A DNA stretch of 64,000 nt from an uncultured Paracoccaceae bacterium (lineage in GTDB: Bacteria; Pseudomonadota; Alphaproteobacteria; Rhodobacterales; Rhodobacteraceae), in the NCBI GenBank assembly GCA_947501555.1, contig CANMWG010000001.1:2604001-2668000 (forward strand), read 5' to 3'. Positions 17,518 to 25,987 of the stretch are shown in pieces. Below the pieces are notes generated by a model that did no database searches, had not been told where the DNA came from, and saw only the letters and a program-made list of their open reading frames with translations. A program made the position numbers and the translations under genes. The stretch's first letter is position 1, and the number at the start of each line of letters is the position of its first letter.

Positions 17518-19185
17518 TTAACGCAGCACGTAGCCACTTGGCCATTTTAGCGTGTATTCCAATGATATGTCTTGCGTCGTCCCAGCGTCGACATTCAGAT
17601 CCCACAGCAGAATGCCACGTTGCCCTTCAGGATTACGTAGCGTCGCCTCCGGTGACGCTTTGAACGCGACCTCAAGATCATCCTGTTCGGAATAGGGGAT
17701 CGCGTCCCTGATCAGCACCCGCCAGTCCTGCCCGGTCAGGTTTTCGACCTTCATCTCGGCCAGTTCGGTCAGCTGGTTCGCGCTTGAGAACACGCCCACA
17801 TCCCCAGCAGATTTCCGTGGGGTCGTGCGGGTCAGCCGCAGCCCGTCCAATGGCCCAAAGCCCATTTCCGTATCAGCCCCGGCGGCTAGCAACGGCAGTT
17901 GGCTGAACCCGATCATCGTGCCATCGGCAAAAACCAATGCGCGGCCCGGCAACAGAATTTCTTCGGTCGCGTTAGTGAATTCGGCCACGCGGTAGGCGAT
18001 GGCATCACGGCTTGGGGCGGCTTCGGCCCAGACATCTGCTTCAAGGTTCAGCGTATCCAGCGGCAGGCGCAGATCATCCACGCCGTTCCGAATATCCACC
18101 CGGCCCGGATAGGCATAGGTGACGGTCGCGCCGCTGAAATCAGCGGTTGCGCGCACCGGCTGGGCCATCCTATCGACCACCTGATCAGCACTGGACTCAC
18201 TCATCGACATCATCGGTGCTTCCATGACCATCATCTCTTGTTGTGCGGTCAGGAGACGTTGACGCTCCAACTCTTCCTCGGACACGATCTGGCGCAGGGG
18301 GGCCCAGACATCGCTGGGGGCGATCTGTTCGCCCGGACGGGCGGTTGAGAGGATCAGCTGCACATTCAGCCAATCCTGTCCGGTTTCCTGACTGACCACG
18401 ACGGCCCGATCAATATCGATCGCCGGGGTATCGCCGGTTGTCAGCCGCATATCATAGACGGGGGACCAATTGGCGAACCCTTCAAGCGAGCTGATATCAA
18501 TGGTCACCTCACCAGCTTCGGCCGCACTGAGCGTGAAGGTCAGCACCGCGCCATCATTCTGTTTCGGGGCCATCAGAGCGGTGAGCGTCCGACGCGCATC
18601 CCGCAACGCATCCTCATCAATTTCGCGGGCACGGAGCGCTGCCTGGGCTTCTTGTTCGGCGGCGAAAGCGGCCTGGCGCACGGTTAAGGTTTCGGATCCG
18701 ACCATCTGCGCCAAAGATTGGATATCACTTGCCGCCAATCCTTCAACCGCACTGGCTTGGCTGAGACTTTGCAAAAAGGCGATCTGCTCTTCCGCGGCCT
18801 GCACGCGCAACCGGATTTCGGCGATGCCCACGTCATGCAGGCGCAGGACCTCTTCCAGACGTTCGATCTCATCCTTGACGGCCTGAATTTCGGGCGAGGT
18901 TTGATCCGGGGTAACCGGCAGACGATCATGGGCCAAGTTCACCGCGCCAACCTGGGTGCCCTGCGGCGACGACACACGCAGGCTTTCAGTGGCCAAGGAC
19001 CGGGGCAAGCCTGGCACGATGATTTCATGCTGGCCTGCGGGTACATCAAGGGTGATCAGACGACTGATCGTCGCAAGGCCGGGGTAAATCGTGACAGTGT
19101 CCACACGGGCCTCTGCGGTGAAGGTATCGGCGTTGGCGGTCGCAGACAGGGCGATCAGACTGGTAGTCAATAACGGGCGAAGCAT
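17518..19185 (-). CDS. Exported DUF4139/DUF4140 (mucoidy-inhibitor-like) protein
   Basis: The 555-aa protein has a signal peptide (MLRPLLTTSLIALSATANA) and then the DUF4140 head (VDTVTIYPGLATISRLITLDVPAGQHEIIVPGLP-like region, about 25-60), a coiled-coil segment (about 90-200) and a C-terminal DUF4139 beta domain ending in DISLEYTLKWPSGYVLR. The Streptomyces/Myxococcus-type MuiA name is only a family label; the role is unknown, probably in the periplasm. AGGAG sits 6 nt before ATG 19185. Monocistronic, divergent from the small exported protein at 19472. Confidence 0.88.
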   Translation of the reverse strand: MLRPLLTTSLIALSATANADTFTAEARVDTVTIYPGLATISRLITLDVPAGQHEIIVPGLPRSLATESLRVSSPQGTQVGAVNLAHDRLPVTPDQTSPEIQAVKDEIERLEEVLRLHDVGIAEIRLRVQAAEEQIAFLQSLSQASAVEGLAASDIQSLAQMVGSETLTVRQAAFAAEQEAQAALRAREIDEDALRDARRTLTALMAPKQNDGAVLTFTLSAAEAGEVTIDISSLEGFANWSPVYDMRLTTGDTPAIDIDRAVVVSQETGQDWLNVQLILSTARPGEQIAPSDVWAPLRQIVSEEELERQRLLTAQQEMMVMEAPMMSMSESSADQVVDRMAQPVRATADFSGATVTYAYPGRVDIRNGVDDLRLPLDTLNLEADVWAEAAPSRDAIAYRVAEFTNATEEILLPGRALVFADGTMIGFSQLPLLAAGADTEMGFGPLDGLRLTRTTPRKSAGDVGVFSSANQLTELAEMKVENLTGQDWRVLIRDAIPYSEQDDLEVAFKASPEATLRNPEGQRGILLWDLNVDAGTTQDISLEYTLKWPSGYVLR

Positions 19186-19471
19186 AGGGGTCTCCTGCAT
19201 TTAATGCCTTGTTGTCATACAGCTTAGACGAGGCCGCTGCCGCGTTCCTTGGAAAAACTTTAAGAAATGTCGGTGCCATGGCCGAAAATGATCGATTTTT
19301 CGCTTAACTTGGCCATAAAATCGGTGTTTTTTCGCGCATTTTAGTGGCGCACTCGCTGCACGATTGTAGCGGCAAAGGCCTGACCATAGCAATCTATTGT
19401 GTGCAGGACGCACGTTCAAGCGCAGCACCGTGACGGGATCGCTGCCATTGAGGCATAAATCGGAGAGATAC
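19186..19471. promoter_or_regulatory. Divergent intergenic region
   Basis: This 286-bp gap separates the DUF4139 gene and the small exported protein and must hold both promoters. It is A/T-richer than its flanks (runs of ttttcgc and aaaatcgg near 19300-19335). I could not assign a firm promoter. Confidence 0.35.
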
Positions 19472-19738
19472 ATGAAGCTATCCACCATCAAGATCATCGG
19501 CGGCCTAACCATCAGCATTTTTGCAACGGCAGCGACCGCGGAATGCACGCAAGAAGACGTGCAGCAAAGGATGACATTGTTGACGACAGGCATGCTAGTA
19601 CTGGCGGAAACTGACGCGGCCAAAATGCAGCAAATCACTGTCAGCATGCAAGAATCCATGGCCGCCGCTACTGAATCGGGCGACCAAGACGCTGTTTGCA
19701 TCAGCCTCGACGAATCCATCGCCATACTCGAAGAGTGA
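19472..19738 (+). CDS. Small exported protein of unknown function
   Basis: The 88-aa product has a signal peptide (MKLSTIKIIGGLTISIFATAATA) and a short mature part of about 65 residues with two cysteines (ECTQE and VCISLDES) that could form one disulfide. It is helical, Met-, Gln- and Thr-rich; no family recognised. CGGAGAG at 19460-19466 supports ATG 19472. A strong terminator follows at 19798. Confidence 0.75.
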   Translation: MKLSTIKIIGGLTISIFATAATAECTQEDVQQRMTLLTTGMLVLAETDAAKMQQITVSMQESMAAATESGDQDAVCISLDESIAILEE

Positions 19739-19797
19739 TCATATCGATAACGTGCCGATAAGCGTCTGGCACTTCATCACAGAGCAGGCGAGGCCGT

Positions 19798-19828
19798 AAA
19801 AAGGGGTGCAAAAACACACCCCTTTTTT
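19798..19828. terminator. Bidirectional rho-independent terminator
   Basis: AAAAAGGGGTG is paired with CACCCCTTTTTT across an 8-nt loop, giving a T tract on both strands. It serves the small exported gene on the plus strand and the RNA-ligase gene on the minus strand. Confidence 0.92.
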
Positions 19829-19875
19829 GATATCCGCAGCGCGCCTTAACATCATTGGACTAAGATCTTGCCCGC

Positions 19876-20409
19876 CTAGAAACCAAAATCACGACGCTTG
19901 ATTTTGGCCATCCGCCCATCTGCGTGATGAAACACGATACCCTCATAGGTGGTATTGCCCATCCAGTCCTTCAAACCGTCGAAATCCCGTGGCGGATCGA
20001 GAATTTCTGTATCCGCATGGGCAATCATCACGTGGGTATCAAACCCTTCCGGGTTGCCCTGAACCCTAGGACCGCAAAGCTCATAGGTCCCCACCCTCAA
20101 ATGATCGCCCCGGCTTATGGCCTCCAGATGCCATTTATCGTCGGGCCGGACGGGCACCCAGCCCATCAGCTTACCCGTTGTTTGGTCATGGTGAACCTTC
20201 ACGAAGTCATGCGGAGGCTGCTTGTCCTGCTTCACTTCGCGACGTTTGAACCACTGGGTGCCGTCAAACATACAACAGGTCCCGTCATATTTGCGGGTCG
20301 CTTGGCCCGCGCCCGCAAAGACCCAGTCGCATACACTATTCGGATTGCGCGTCACAAATTTCGGATGTCCGTCAAAATCGCGCAGGAAGATGGTCGGTGT
20401 CTTTTCCAT
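19876..20409 (-). CDS. RNA ligase-like nucleotidyltransferase (RLIG1/DUF5565 type)
   Basis: The 177-aa protein carries the order of motifs of covalent nucleotidyltransferases: KYDGT with the adenylated Lys40 (motif I, 40-44), GTYELCGP (107-114, motif III-like), EGIVF (156-160, motif IV) and KIKRRDF (169-175, motif V). It is a minimal catalytic domain without an added OB fold or C-terminal domain. The pattern and size best fit the family that includes human RLIG1 (C12orf29), which seals 5'-phosphate and 3'-OH RNA ends; assignment to that family is from memory of its motifs. AGAAAGGG precedes ATG 20409; longer in-frame starts reach 20544. No RtcB, Hen1 or kinase gene is adjacent. Confidence 0.78.
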   Translation of the reverse strand: MEKTPTIFLRDFDGHPKFVTRNPNSVCDWVFAGAGQATRKYDGTCCMFDGTQWFKRREVKQDKQPPHDFVKVHHDQTTGKLMGWVPVRPDDKWHLEAISRGDHLRVGTYELCGPRVQGNPEGFDTHVMIAHADTEILDPPRDFDGLKDWMGNTTYEGIVFHHADGRMAKIKRRDFGF

Positions 20410-20649
20410 CGAAAGACCCTTTCTCAAAAAAGTTTCACATTTTTCGAGCATCATCAACCGCAACAAAAGCCAGCGATCTGGCCATTGCTGTGGGCCTTCT
20501 ACGCTATCAATGTCATTTTGCAAGCCATAGGCGGCGCCAGACATCTTGGGGTTAAAGAATAATCATCTTGGGAGTCGTTTTTCCGATGTCCGCTTTGAGC
20601 CCAAAATCACCGATGCTGTGGGCTGCACCAAAGTCCTCTTTGGGGTAAT

Positions 20650-20991
20650 CTACGAAGCTTCGGGGTTAGTCTCGAAATATCCTGATTTCACCAGGTTTTC
20701 CGTCTCCGGATGATCGGGAAGAACCGCTACAAAGCCTTCGATTACCTGGTTTCTGAATTTTGCCAACTCTGCCATTTCGGGAGACTGATAGAACCTCAAG
20801 GCTGCTTCAAAGCTCTCAAATTTGTATATTACCATGCTAGCATAAGGGCTTGACCCGGCGAGCGTTTTGACGGGGCTGGCTACAATAAGCTCGCCGCCAT
20901 ATTTCTCTACGATGGGGAGCGACATGGGCCCCAACTCGTCGATCCGGGACCTGTCGACGATATTGTAGTGGTGGAGAACATAACCGGCCAT
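20650..20991 (-). CDS. DUF1330 family protein
   Basis: The 113-aa cytoplasmic protein matches DUF1330 (dimeric alpha/beta-barrel-like): opening MAGYVLHHYNIVD, the YGGELIVA segment near 31-38 and VIYKFESFEAALRFYQSPE near 54-72. Function in the family is unknown. It lies alone on the minus strand between the RNA ligase and asd. Confidence 0.85.
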   Translation of the reverse strand: MAGYVLHHYNIVDRSRIDELGPMSLPIVEKYGGELIVASPVKTLAGSSPYASMVIYKFESFEAALRFYQSPEMAELAKFRNQVIEGFVAVLPDHPETENLVKSGYFETNPEAS

Positions 20992-21129
20992 TTTTGATAC
21001 TTCCTGCTTCTATGAGCTCACTCAAGGCCTACCCTAGCTCGACCAACATACAACCGGTCATCTGTGTCGATTGCCTCAATGAGCGGAAAGTCCGCAAAGC
21101 TGACAAGCCTGGCAATCCTATCCTCCATC

Positions 21130-21153
21130 AAAAAGAGGCACGAAAGCCGTGCC
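21130..21153 (-). terminator. Rho-independent terminator of asd
   Basis: Read on the minus strand, a GGCACG / CGTGCC stem with a 5-nt loop is followed by TCTTTTT. It begins 26 nt after the asd stop. Confidence 0.88.
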
Positions 21154-21178
21154 CCCCTTCGTGAAAATCGAAACGGCC

Positions 21179-22201
21179 TCAGCCCTTCTTCAAGCACTCG
21201 CGCCCCAAAACTTCGGCAATCTGCACCGCGTTCAGGGCTGCCCCCTTGCGCAGGTTATCGGACACGCACCACAGGTTCAGCCCATTTTCAATAGTACTGT
21301 CCTGCCGAATGCGGCTGATGAATGTCGCAAAGTCGCCGACGCATTCGATGGGGGTGACATAGCCACCGTCTTCGCGCTTATCGATCACCATAATGCCCGG
21401 GGCTTCGCGCAGGATGTCACGGGCCTCATCTTCGTCCAGGAACTCTTCAAACTCGATATTGATCGCCTCCGAGTGCCCCACAAAGACCGGGACCCGCACA
21501 CAAGTGGCCGTGACCTTGATCGCCGGATCAACGATCTTTTTCGTCTCGGCGACCATTTTCCATTCTTCCTTGGTCTCGCCACTGTCCATGAATACATCGA
21601 TATGCGGGATCACGTTGAAGGCGATTTGCTTGGTAAACTGTTTGGCGGGCTTGTCGTCGGTGGGGTTGTAGATCGATTTAGTCTGATCCCAAAGCTCATC
21701 AATCCCGCCTTTGCCTGCACCCGAAACCGACTGGTACGTGCTGACCACAACCCGCTTGATCGTCGCCCGGTCGTGCAAAGGCTTGAGCGCCACTACCATT
21801 TGCGCGGTCGAACAATTGGGGTTCGCGATGATGTTTTTCTTGGCGTAGCCGTGGATCGCATCCGCGTTCACCTCGGGCACGATCAGCGGCACATCGGGGT
21901 CGTAGCGGTACAGCGATGAGTTATCAATGACCACGCAGCCGGCCTTGGCAGCCACTGGCGCGTATTTCTTTGTCGCCTCTGAGCCCACAGCAAACAGCGC
22001 GATATCCCAGCCGGTGAAATCGAAGGTGTCCAGGTCCTTGGTCTTCAGGGTTTTTTCACCAAAGCTGACTTCTGTTCCCAAAGACTTGCGGCTGGCCAAG
22101 ACGGCCAGCTCGTCGATCGGAAAGGCCCGCTCTTCGAGGATGTTCAACATTTCGCGGCCCACGTTTCCTGTGGCACCGACGACGGCGATTCTGTAACCCA
22201 T
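21179..22201 (-). CDS. asd: Aspartate-semialdehyde dehydrogenase
   Basis: This 340-aa cytoplasmic enzyme reduces aspartyl phosphate to aspartate semialdehyde for lysine, diaminopimelate, threonine and methionine synthesis. It shows the NADP-binding IAVVGATGNVGREML (4-18), the catalytic Cys in IIANPNCSTAQMV (about 132) and GAGKGGIDELW; a catalytic His lies in VPVFVGHSE. AAGGAG lies 8 nt ahead of ATG 22201. Monocistronic, with its own terminator. Confidence 0.97.
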   Translation of the reverse strand: MGYRIAVVGATGNVGREMLNILEERAFPIDELAVLASRKSLGTEVSFGEKTLKTKDLDTFDFTGWDIALFAVGSEATKKYAPVAAKAGCVVIDNSSLYRYDPDVPLIVPEVNADAIHGYAKKNIIANPNCSTAQMVVALKPLHDRATIKRVVVSTYQSVSGAGKGGIDELWDQTKSIYNPTDDKPAKQFTKQIAFNVIPHIDVFMDSGETKEEWKMVAETKKIVDPAIKVTATCVRVPVFVGHSEAINIEFEEFLDEDEARDILREAPGIMVIDKREDGGYVTPIECVGDFATFISRIRQDSTIENGLNLWCVSDNLRKGAALNAVQIAEVLGRECLKKG

Positions 22202-22502
22202 GGGTCAGGCTCCTTGGTTGTAATGAGGGCCTCTTAACGTGAGACAGGGGCAAGGGAAAGGGCCGCGCTGTCAAACGGACCTGCGTGGACGGCACCAACC
22301 GAATGGTGGATATCACGGTGGTTTATACGGCAAGCGAAGGGCAGCAATGGTTGATCGTCCGCAACGACCGTGGACAGCCTCGGTGACAAAGTCCGCCTTG
22401 CAGCGCGAAGGGCCGGCAAAGATCAAAGAACATGGTGCCTGATCATGTTTGGAACCCCGCCGAGCCCTAGGGTTTGGAACCGAAGAATTGCGCCCCACCA
22501 AA

Positions 22503-22524
22503 ATCAAATTTCTAGAAATTTGAT
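22503..22524. repeat. Perfect 22-bp palindrome centred on CTAG
   Basis: ATCAAATTTCT is followed directly by its reverse complement AGAAATTTGAT, with no spacer. It is AT-rich in a GC-rich region and lies 6 bp from a second palindrome with the same TTCTAGAA-type core. Confidence 0.9.
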
Positions 22525-22530
22525 CCGCCA

Positions 22531-22554
22531 GAAGGAAATTCTAGAATTTCCTTC
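22531..22554. repeat. Perfect 24-bp palindrome centred on CTAG
   Basis: GAAGGAAATTCT is followed directly by AGAATTTCCTTC. It ends one base before the stop codon of the Lrp-type gene, so it is at the 3' end of that transcript and could act as a terminator hairpin or protein-binding site. Confidence 0.9.
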
Positions 22555-22555
22555 G

Positions 22556-23023
22556 CTACACCGGAAGCGCCGTGGTTTGCCGTACAGTCCGCAGCGCAAA
22601 CGACGATTGCATCTGCGCGACCCCGGGCAGTGACGCCAAATAGCGACGGTGAATTCGCGCAAAGTCCTCTGTGTCGCCTGCGACCACCTTTAAAAGATAA
22701 TCCGCGGAACCTGCCATCAAATGACATTCTAGCACATCCGGCACCCGCGCCACCGCGCGCTCAAATGCATCCAACACTTCATCCGTCTGACCGCTTAGGG
22801 TGATTTCGACAAAGACGGTTGTCGGACGCCCGACCTTGCGTGGGTCCAATAAGGCCACATAGTCGCGGATATAACCCTCTTTCTCGAGACGCTGCACCCG
22901 GCGGTGGCAGGCAGAGGGCGAAAGATTGGCTTGCTCAGAGAGTTCAGCATTCGACATGCGCCCTTTCTTCTGCAAAACAACAAGAATGCGGCGATCTATG
23001 CTGTCAATGTCCATTTTGCGCAT
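22556..23023 (-). CDS. Lrp/AsnC-family transcriptional regulator
   Basis: The 155-aa regulator has an N-terminal AsnC-type helix-turn-helix (DSIDRRILVVLQKKGRMSNAELSEQANLSPSACHRRVQRLE region, about 7-48) and a C-terminal RAM ligand/oligomer domain (about 70-150) with GSADYLLKV. Family members sense amino acids and act on nearby genes of amino-acid metabolism. No obvious partner gene adjoins it here. ATG 23014 is a possible alternative start. Confidence 0.93.
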   Translation of the reverse strand: MRKMDIDSIDRRILVVLQKKGRMSNAELSEQANLSPSACHRRVQRLEKEGYIRDYVALLDPRKVGRPTTVFVEITLSGQTDEVLDAFERAVARVPDVLECHLMAGSADYLLKVVAGDTEDFARIHRRYLASLPGVAQMQSSFALRTVRQTTALPV

Positions 23024-23227
23024 GATCCTTCGAATTGAGTTGCGATTGTAAGTCAGTCCTACCGTACCTCATCCGAACAACCAAGGCATCGGTAAGGGCA
23101 ACTGGCCGCAAAGTGTCAAAGGTTGAAAAAATGAAAGGCAAGCTGAAAATGGGCAGCAACAGATGGTATGAATATCATATTTTTGCAACCCGTTTTGCGT
23201 TGAAGTCGCTGGGCGAAGCTAGGACCT

Positions 23228-24072
23228 TTAGGCGACCTTTGACGTTGTGGCGGTTAGCGCATCAATCCGAGCCAGTGTCACGGGCCCCGCGATGCCGTCG
23301 ACAACCAGATCATTTTCCGCCTGAAACTGCATGATCATACGCCAGGTCGCTGGGCCGAAATCGCCGTCCACATGCAAGTGATAACCCAAGCCACGCATTT
23401 TGCGCTGCATCTCGGCGACCTGATCCCCTTTCGATCCCACACGCAGCGCATGGGGGGGGGGCGGGTCGATGGTTGCCAGGCGGCCCCGGCATGCCGCTTA
23501 TAGGCAGCGGCCATGCGACCCGCATAGAAATCCACCTGACCCGGGCCATTGTAGCGCCGGGCAAACCCATGCCAATCGCGGGCGTGCAATTCATCCAACA
23601 GACCAGCCTTTTTCACAAAGGCCAACATCACGTCAATCTGACCCGCGATCCCTTCCATGGCTTTCTCAGCCAAGGCCTTAGGTGTGCCATAACCCAACCA
23701 TTCCGCATTCTCGCCCAGCACCTGACCTACACCCCAAGAACAGGCGGCGTAGGCGGCTTGCTCATTGATCTTGGCAGCTCGAGCCAGCTGACCATAACGG
23801 CCTGATTGGGATTTCACATAAGGCAGGTCACCCCAGCGAGGGGCAGCTAATTTGCGTGACACCGCGTCTGAACGTTGCGCATCAGTCAAGCCGGGATAGC
23901 GGTAGAATACATGGAATTCATACAGGATCAGAGGCATGTCTTTGCCGTCAACCTTGCTTGTGGCGCGCCCGCCGCTTTCAACTTCGATCACGGCTTTCAG
24001 GGCGGCAGGCTCAATGCCTTTCGCGTTCGCTACTTTTTCAATTTCTGTAAGTACGGCTTTTGAAAATGCCAT
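23228..24072 (-). pseudogene. N-acetylmuramidase (DUF3380) with peptidoglycan-binding domain, split by a frameshift in a C10 tract
   Basis: From ATG 24072 (GGAGA ahead) the frame encodes an N-acetylmuramidase-type domain (about 1-200), with the catalytic-type VIEVESGG near 30 and SWGVGQVLG near 112. After STRPPP the frame passes a run of ten C (minus strand; plus-strand G run 23452-23461) and then reads nonsense to a stop at 23335. One extra C would continue as HALRVGSKGDQ and run through a complete peptidoglycan-binding domain (GDFGPATWRMIMQFQ) to the stop at 23228, giving about 281 aa. So the gene is either truncated, phase-variable or carries a sequencing error. As given, it makes a 245-aa protein lacking the binding domain. 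Such enzymes are often phage endolysins, but no phage genes adjoin it. Confidence 0.85.
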
Positions 24073-24179
24073 TTCTGTCTCCAATCGTTAAAATAATACA
24101 GAGACATCATAGCACATTTACCTAACAGAAAGGCCCGCCAAATTGGCGGGCCCTGGTAAGGATTTCCTGACTGATTGGC

Positions 24180-24551
24180 CTATTTCTTCAAAGCATCGCG
24201 AATTTCGGCAAGCAGTTCCTCGGCAGTCGGGCCTTTTGGCGCTTCTGGGGCTGCTTCCGGCTCGGGTCCTTTGGCCTTGTTCACGGCTTTGACCAACATG
24301 AACACCACCCAGGCAATGATCAGGAAGTTGATGATCGCCATAATGAAGTTGCCGTAAGTGAAGGTTGCGTCACCGACGCTGGCTGTCAGCCCACCAAAAT
24401 CAACGCCGCCCATGAAGATACCGATCAATGGGTTGATCAGGTCATCAACAAGACTGCCGACGATGGCTGTGAATGCCGCGCCGATGATGATACCCACGGC
24501 CATGTCCATAACATTGCCCTTGGCGATAAAATCTTTGAATTCTTTAATCAT
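24180..24551 (-). CDS. mscL: Large-conductance mechanosensitive channel
   Basis: MscL opens under membrane tension to release solutes on osmotic downshock. The 123-aa protein has the family start [31 protein letters not shown] (TM1 about 15-45), a periplasmic loop, TM2 (about 68-90) and a charged C-terminal helix. Length is slightly below the E. coli protein (136 aa). Monocistronic. Confidence 0.96.
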   Translation of the reverse strand: MIKEFKDFIAKGNVMDMAVGIIIGAAFTAIVGSLVDDLINPLIGIFMGGVDFGGLTASVGDATFTYGNFIMAIINFLIIAWVVFMLVKAVNKAKGPEPEAAPEAPKGPTAEELLAEIRDALKK

Positions 24552-24709
24552 TGTGTCCCCACGTATTGTTTACTGGCGCGCGGATCTGATGCCCACTGCG
24601 CAACTGCGCACATTGATACCGAAATTAACCAACAATTCCACGGGTTTTATTCACCGTATTTCCCCCTAACTTAGGGACGAGCCGCTTTGAACAAGGATAC
24701 CACCCCGAA

Positions 24710-25405
24710 ATGTCTGACCTTTCCGCATTCCCGATCACTGCACGTTGGCCCGCACAGGACGCTGCTGTGATCCAGCTTTATTCCTACCCAACGCCCAATG
24801 GGGTGAAAATCTCTATCGCACTTGAAGAGATGGGCTTGGCCTATGAGCCCCATCTTGTGACGCTGAAAGATGAAGACGTGAAAAGTGCCGCGTTTCTTTC
24901 ATTGAACCCCAACAACAAAATTCCTGCCATCGTGGATCCAAACGGACCAGAAGGGCCGATCGGTCTTTTCGAAAGCGGCGCAATATTGCTCTACCTCGCT
25001 GAAAAGACAGGCAAGTTCATTGGATCAAACGCAGCAGACAAAGCGAAAATCACGCAATGGCTGATGTTTCAGATGGGCGGACTTGGCCCGATGTTGGGCC
25101 AAATGGGCTTCTTTTACAAATTCGCTGGCTCCCAGATCGAAGACCCGCGCCCGCGTGAACGCTACCGGGATGAGGCGATCCGGCTGCTGGCCGTTGTGGA
25201 CAAGCAGCTGGAAGGACAGGACTGGATTGCAGGCGATTATTCGATTGCAGATATGGCAATCGCGCCCTGGCTGAATGCGCTAGAATACTACGGCACCAAA
25301 GATGCGGTGGGCTATCACGACCTGAAAAACGTGCCCGCTTATGTTGAGCGGTTCTTTGCGCGTCCGGCGGTTGCCAAAGCGCGTAACATCCCGGCCACAA
25401 CGTAA
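24710..25405 (+). CDS. Glutathione S-transferase, Nu class (YfcG-like disulfide reductase)
   Basis: The 231-aa protein has an N-terminal thioredoxin fold with the YSYPTPNGVK motif (about 25-34) that marks the YfcG/Ure2p-like class, where Thr and Asn bind glutathione, then NPNNKIPAIVD and the ESGAILLYLAEK Glu-Ser motif, and a helical C-terminal domain with the SIADMAIAPW box. YfcG reduces small disulfides using glutathione without an active-site Cys. An extended N-terminus of about 20 residues precedes the domain. Its TAA lies inside a CGTAAGATGGG repeat arm. Confidence 0.92.
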   Translation: MSDLSAFPITARWPAQDAAVIQLYSYPTPNGVKISIALEEMGLAYEPHLVTLKDEDVKSAAFLSLNPNNKIPAIVDPNGPEGPIGLFESGAILLYLAEKTGKFIGSNAADKAKITQWLMFQMGGLGPMLGQMGFFYKFAGSQIEDPRPRERYRDEAIRLLAVVDKQLEGQDWIAGDYSIADMAIAPWLNALEYYGTKDAVGYHDLKNVPAYVERFFARPAVAKARNIPATT

Positions 25406-25485
25406 GATGGGTTTATGAAATGGCAAAGCCCGCTAAGGGCTGAAACGATCCCCCGGATCGTTTCCGCCGCGCGCCCCATCTTACG
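25401..25485. repeat. Inverted repeat (CGTAAGATGGG arms) enclosing a bidirectional terminator
   Basis: CGTAAGATGGG at 25401-25411 is matched by CCCATCTTACG at 25475-25485. The left arm contains the GST stop codon and the right arm the YtoQ stop codon (minus strand). The same 11-mer forms a tight palindrome at 53071-53098. Between the arms lies the hairpin at 25442-25464. Confidence 0.85.
25442..25464. terminator. Convergent-gene hairpin terminator
   Basis: GAAACGATCC and GGATCGTTTC form a perfect 10-bp stem with a 3-nt loop midway between two convergent genes. The T tract is only three bases within the stem, so efficiency is uncertain. Confidence 0.7.
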
Positions 25486-25927
25486 GAAGCTTGCCATTCA
25501 GCACGTAACCTAAGATATCAACCACCTGCTGCGGCTCTTGCACAACGGCCAAGGCCGCGGCATCCACCTCTTTCAATGCATGCTGGTGATCAGGCCCATG
25601 CATCACAATTAGCGACTTGCCTAAGGCAGCCGCATAGCCTGCATCAAACGCCGCATTCCACTGCTTGTACTTCTCACCAAACCGCACCACCACAATATCA
25701 GCGGTCTGAATGCCATGCCGGGTGCGGATCGCGTTCAGATTGGCGCCCTTATTGTCATGCCAGAACTTGTCCGGCTCGGCCCCCATGATCGTGACCCCGC
25801 AATCGTCCGAGGCTGCGTGATCCGTGACCGGACCCGTAAACCGCACATCCAGACCTTTGGCCGACGCGACGATCTGGTCGCGCCAGTCTGTATGTATCTC
25901 GCCTGATAGATAAATATTCAGCGTCAT
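25481..25927 (-). CDS. YtoQ family protein
   Basis: The 148-aa protein matches the YtoQ family: LNIYLSGEIHTDWRDQI at the start, FTGPVTDHAASDDCG (about 30-44) and the RFGEKYKQWNAAFDAGYAAALGKSLI segment. The fold resembles nucleoside 2-deoxyribosyltransferases, but no function is established. Convergent with the GST gene. Confidence 0.9.
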   Translation of the reverse strand: MTLNIYLSGEIHTDWRDQIVASAKGLDVRFTGPVTDHAASDDCGVTIMGAEPDKFWHDNKGANLNAIRTRHGIQTADIVVVRFGEKYKQWNAAFDAGYAAALGKSLIVMHGPDHQHALKEVDAAALAVVQEPQQVVDILGYVLNGKLP

Positions 25928-25987
25928 GTTCCGGGCCCTTCTATGCCTGTTTCGGCAAACATAGCCTGCCCGCCCGGATTGGCCAGA

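Larger units (their letters stand above)
22202..22555. other. Intergenic region upstream of asd with coding remnant and two palindromes
   Basis: This 354-bp gap lies between asd and the Lrp-type gene. Bases 22243-22386 hold an open plus-strand frame of 47 codons with no ATG start, whose end reads protein-like (a TCVDGTNRMVDITV segment then QQWLIVRNDRGQPR); it may be the tail of a decayed gene. Bases 22503-22554 hold two perfect palindromes. The asd promoter must also lie here. Confidence 0.45.

Noticed and set aside
23228-24084. Prophage assigned from the muramidase and mscL
   Set aside because: Only one endolysin-like gene; no integrase, portal, tail or terminase genes nearby.
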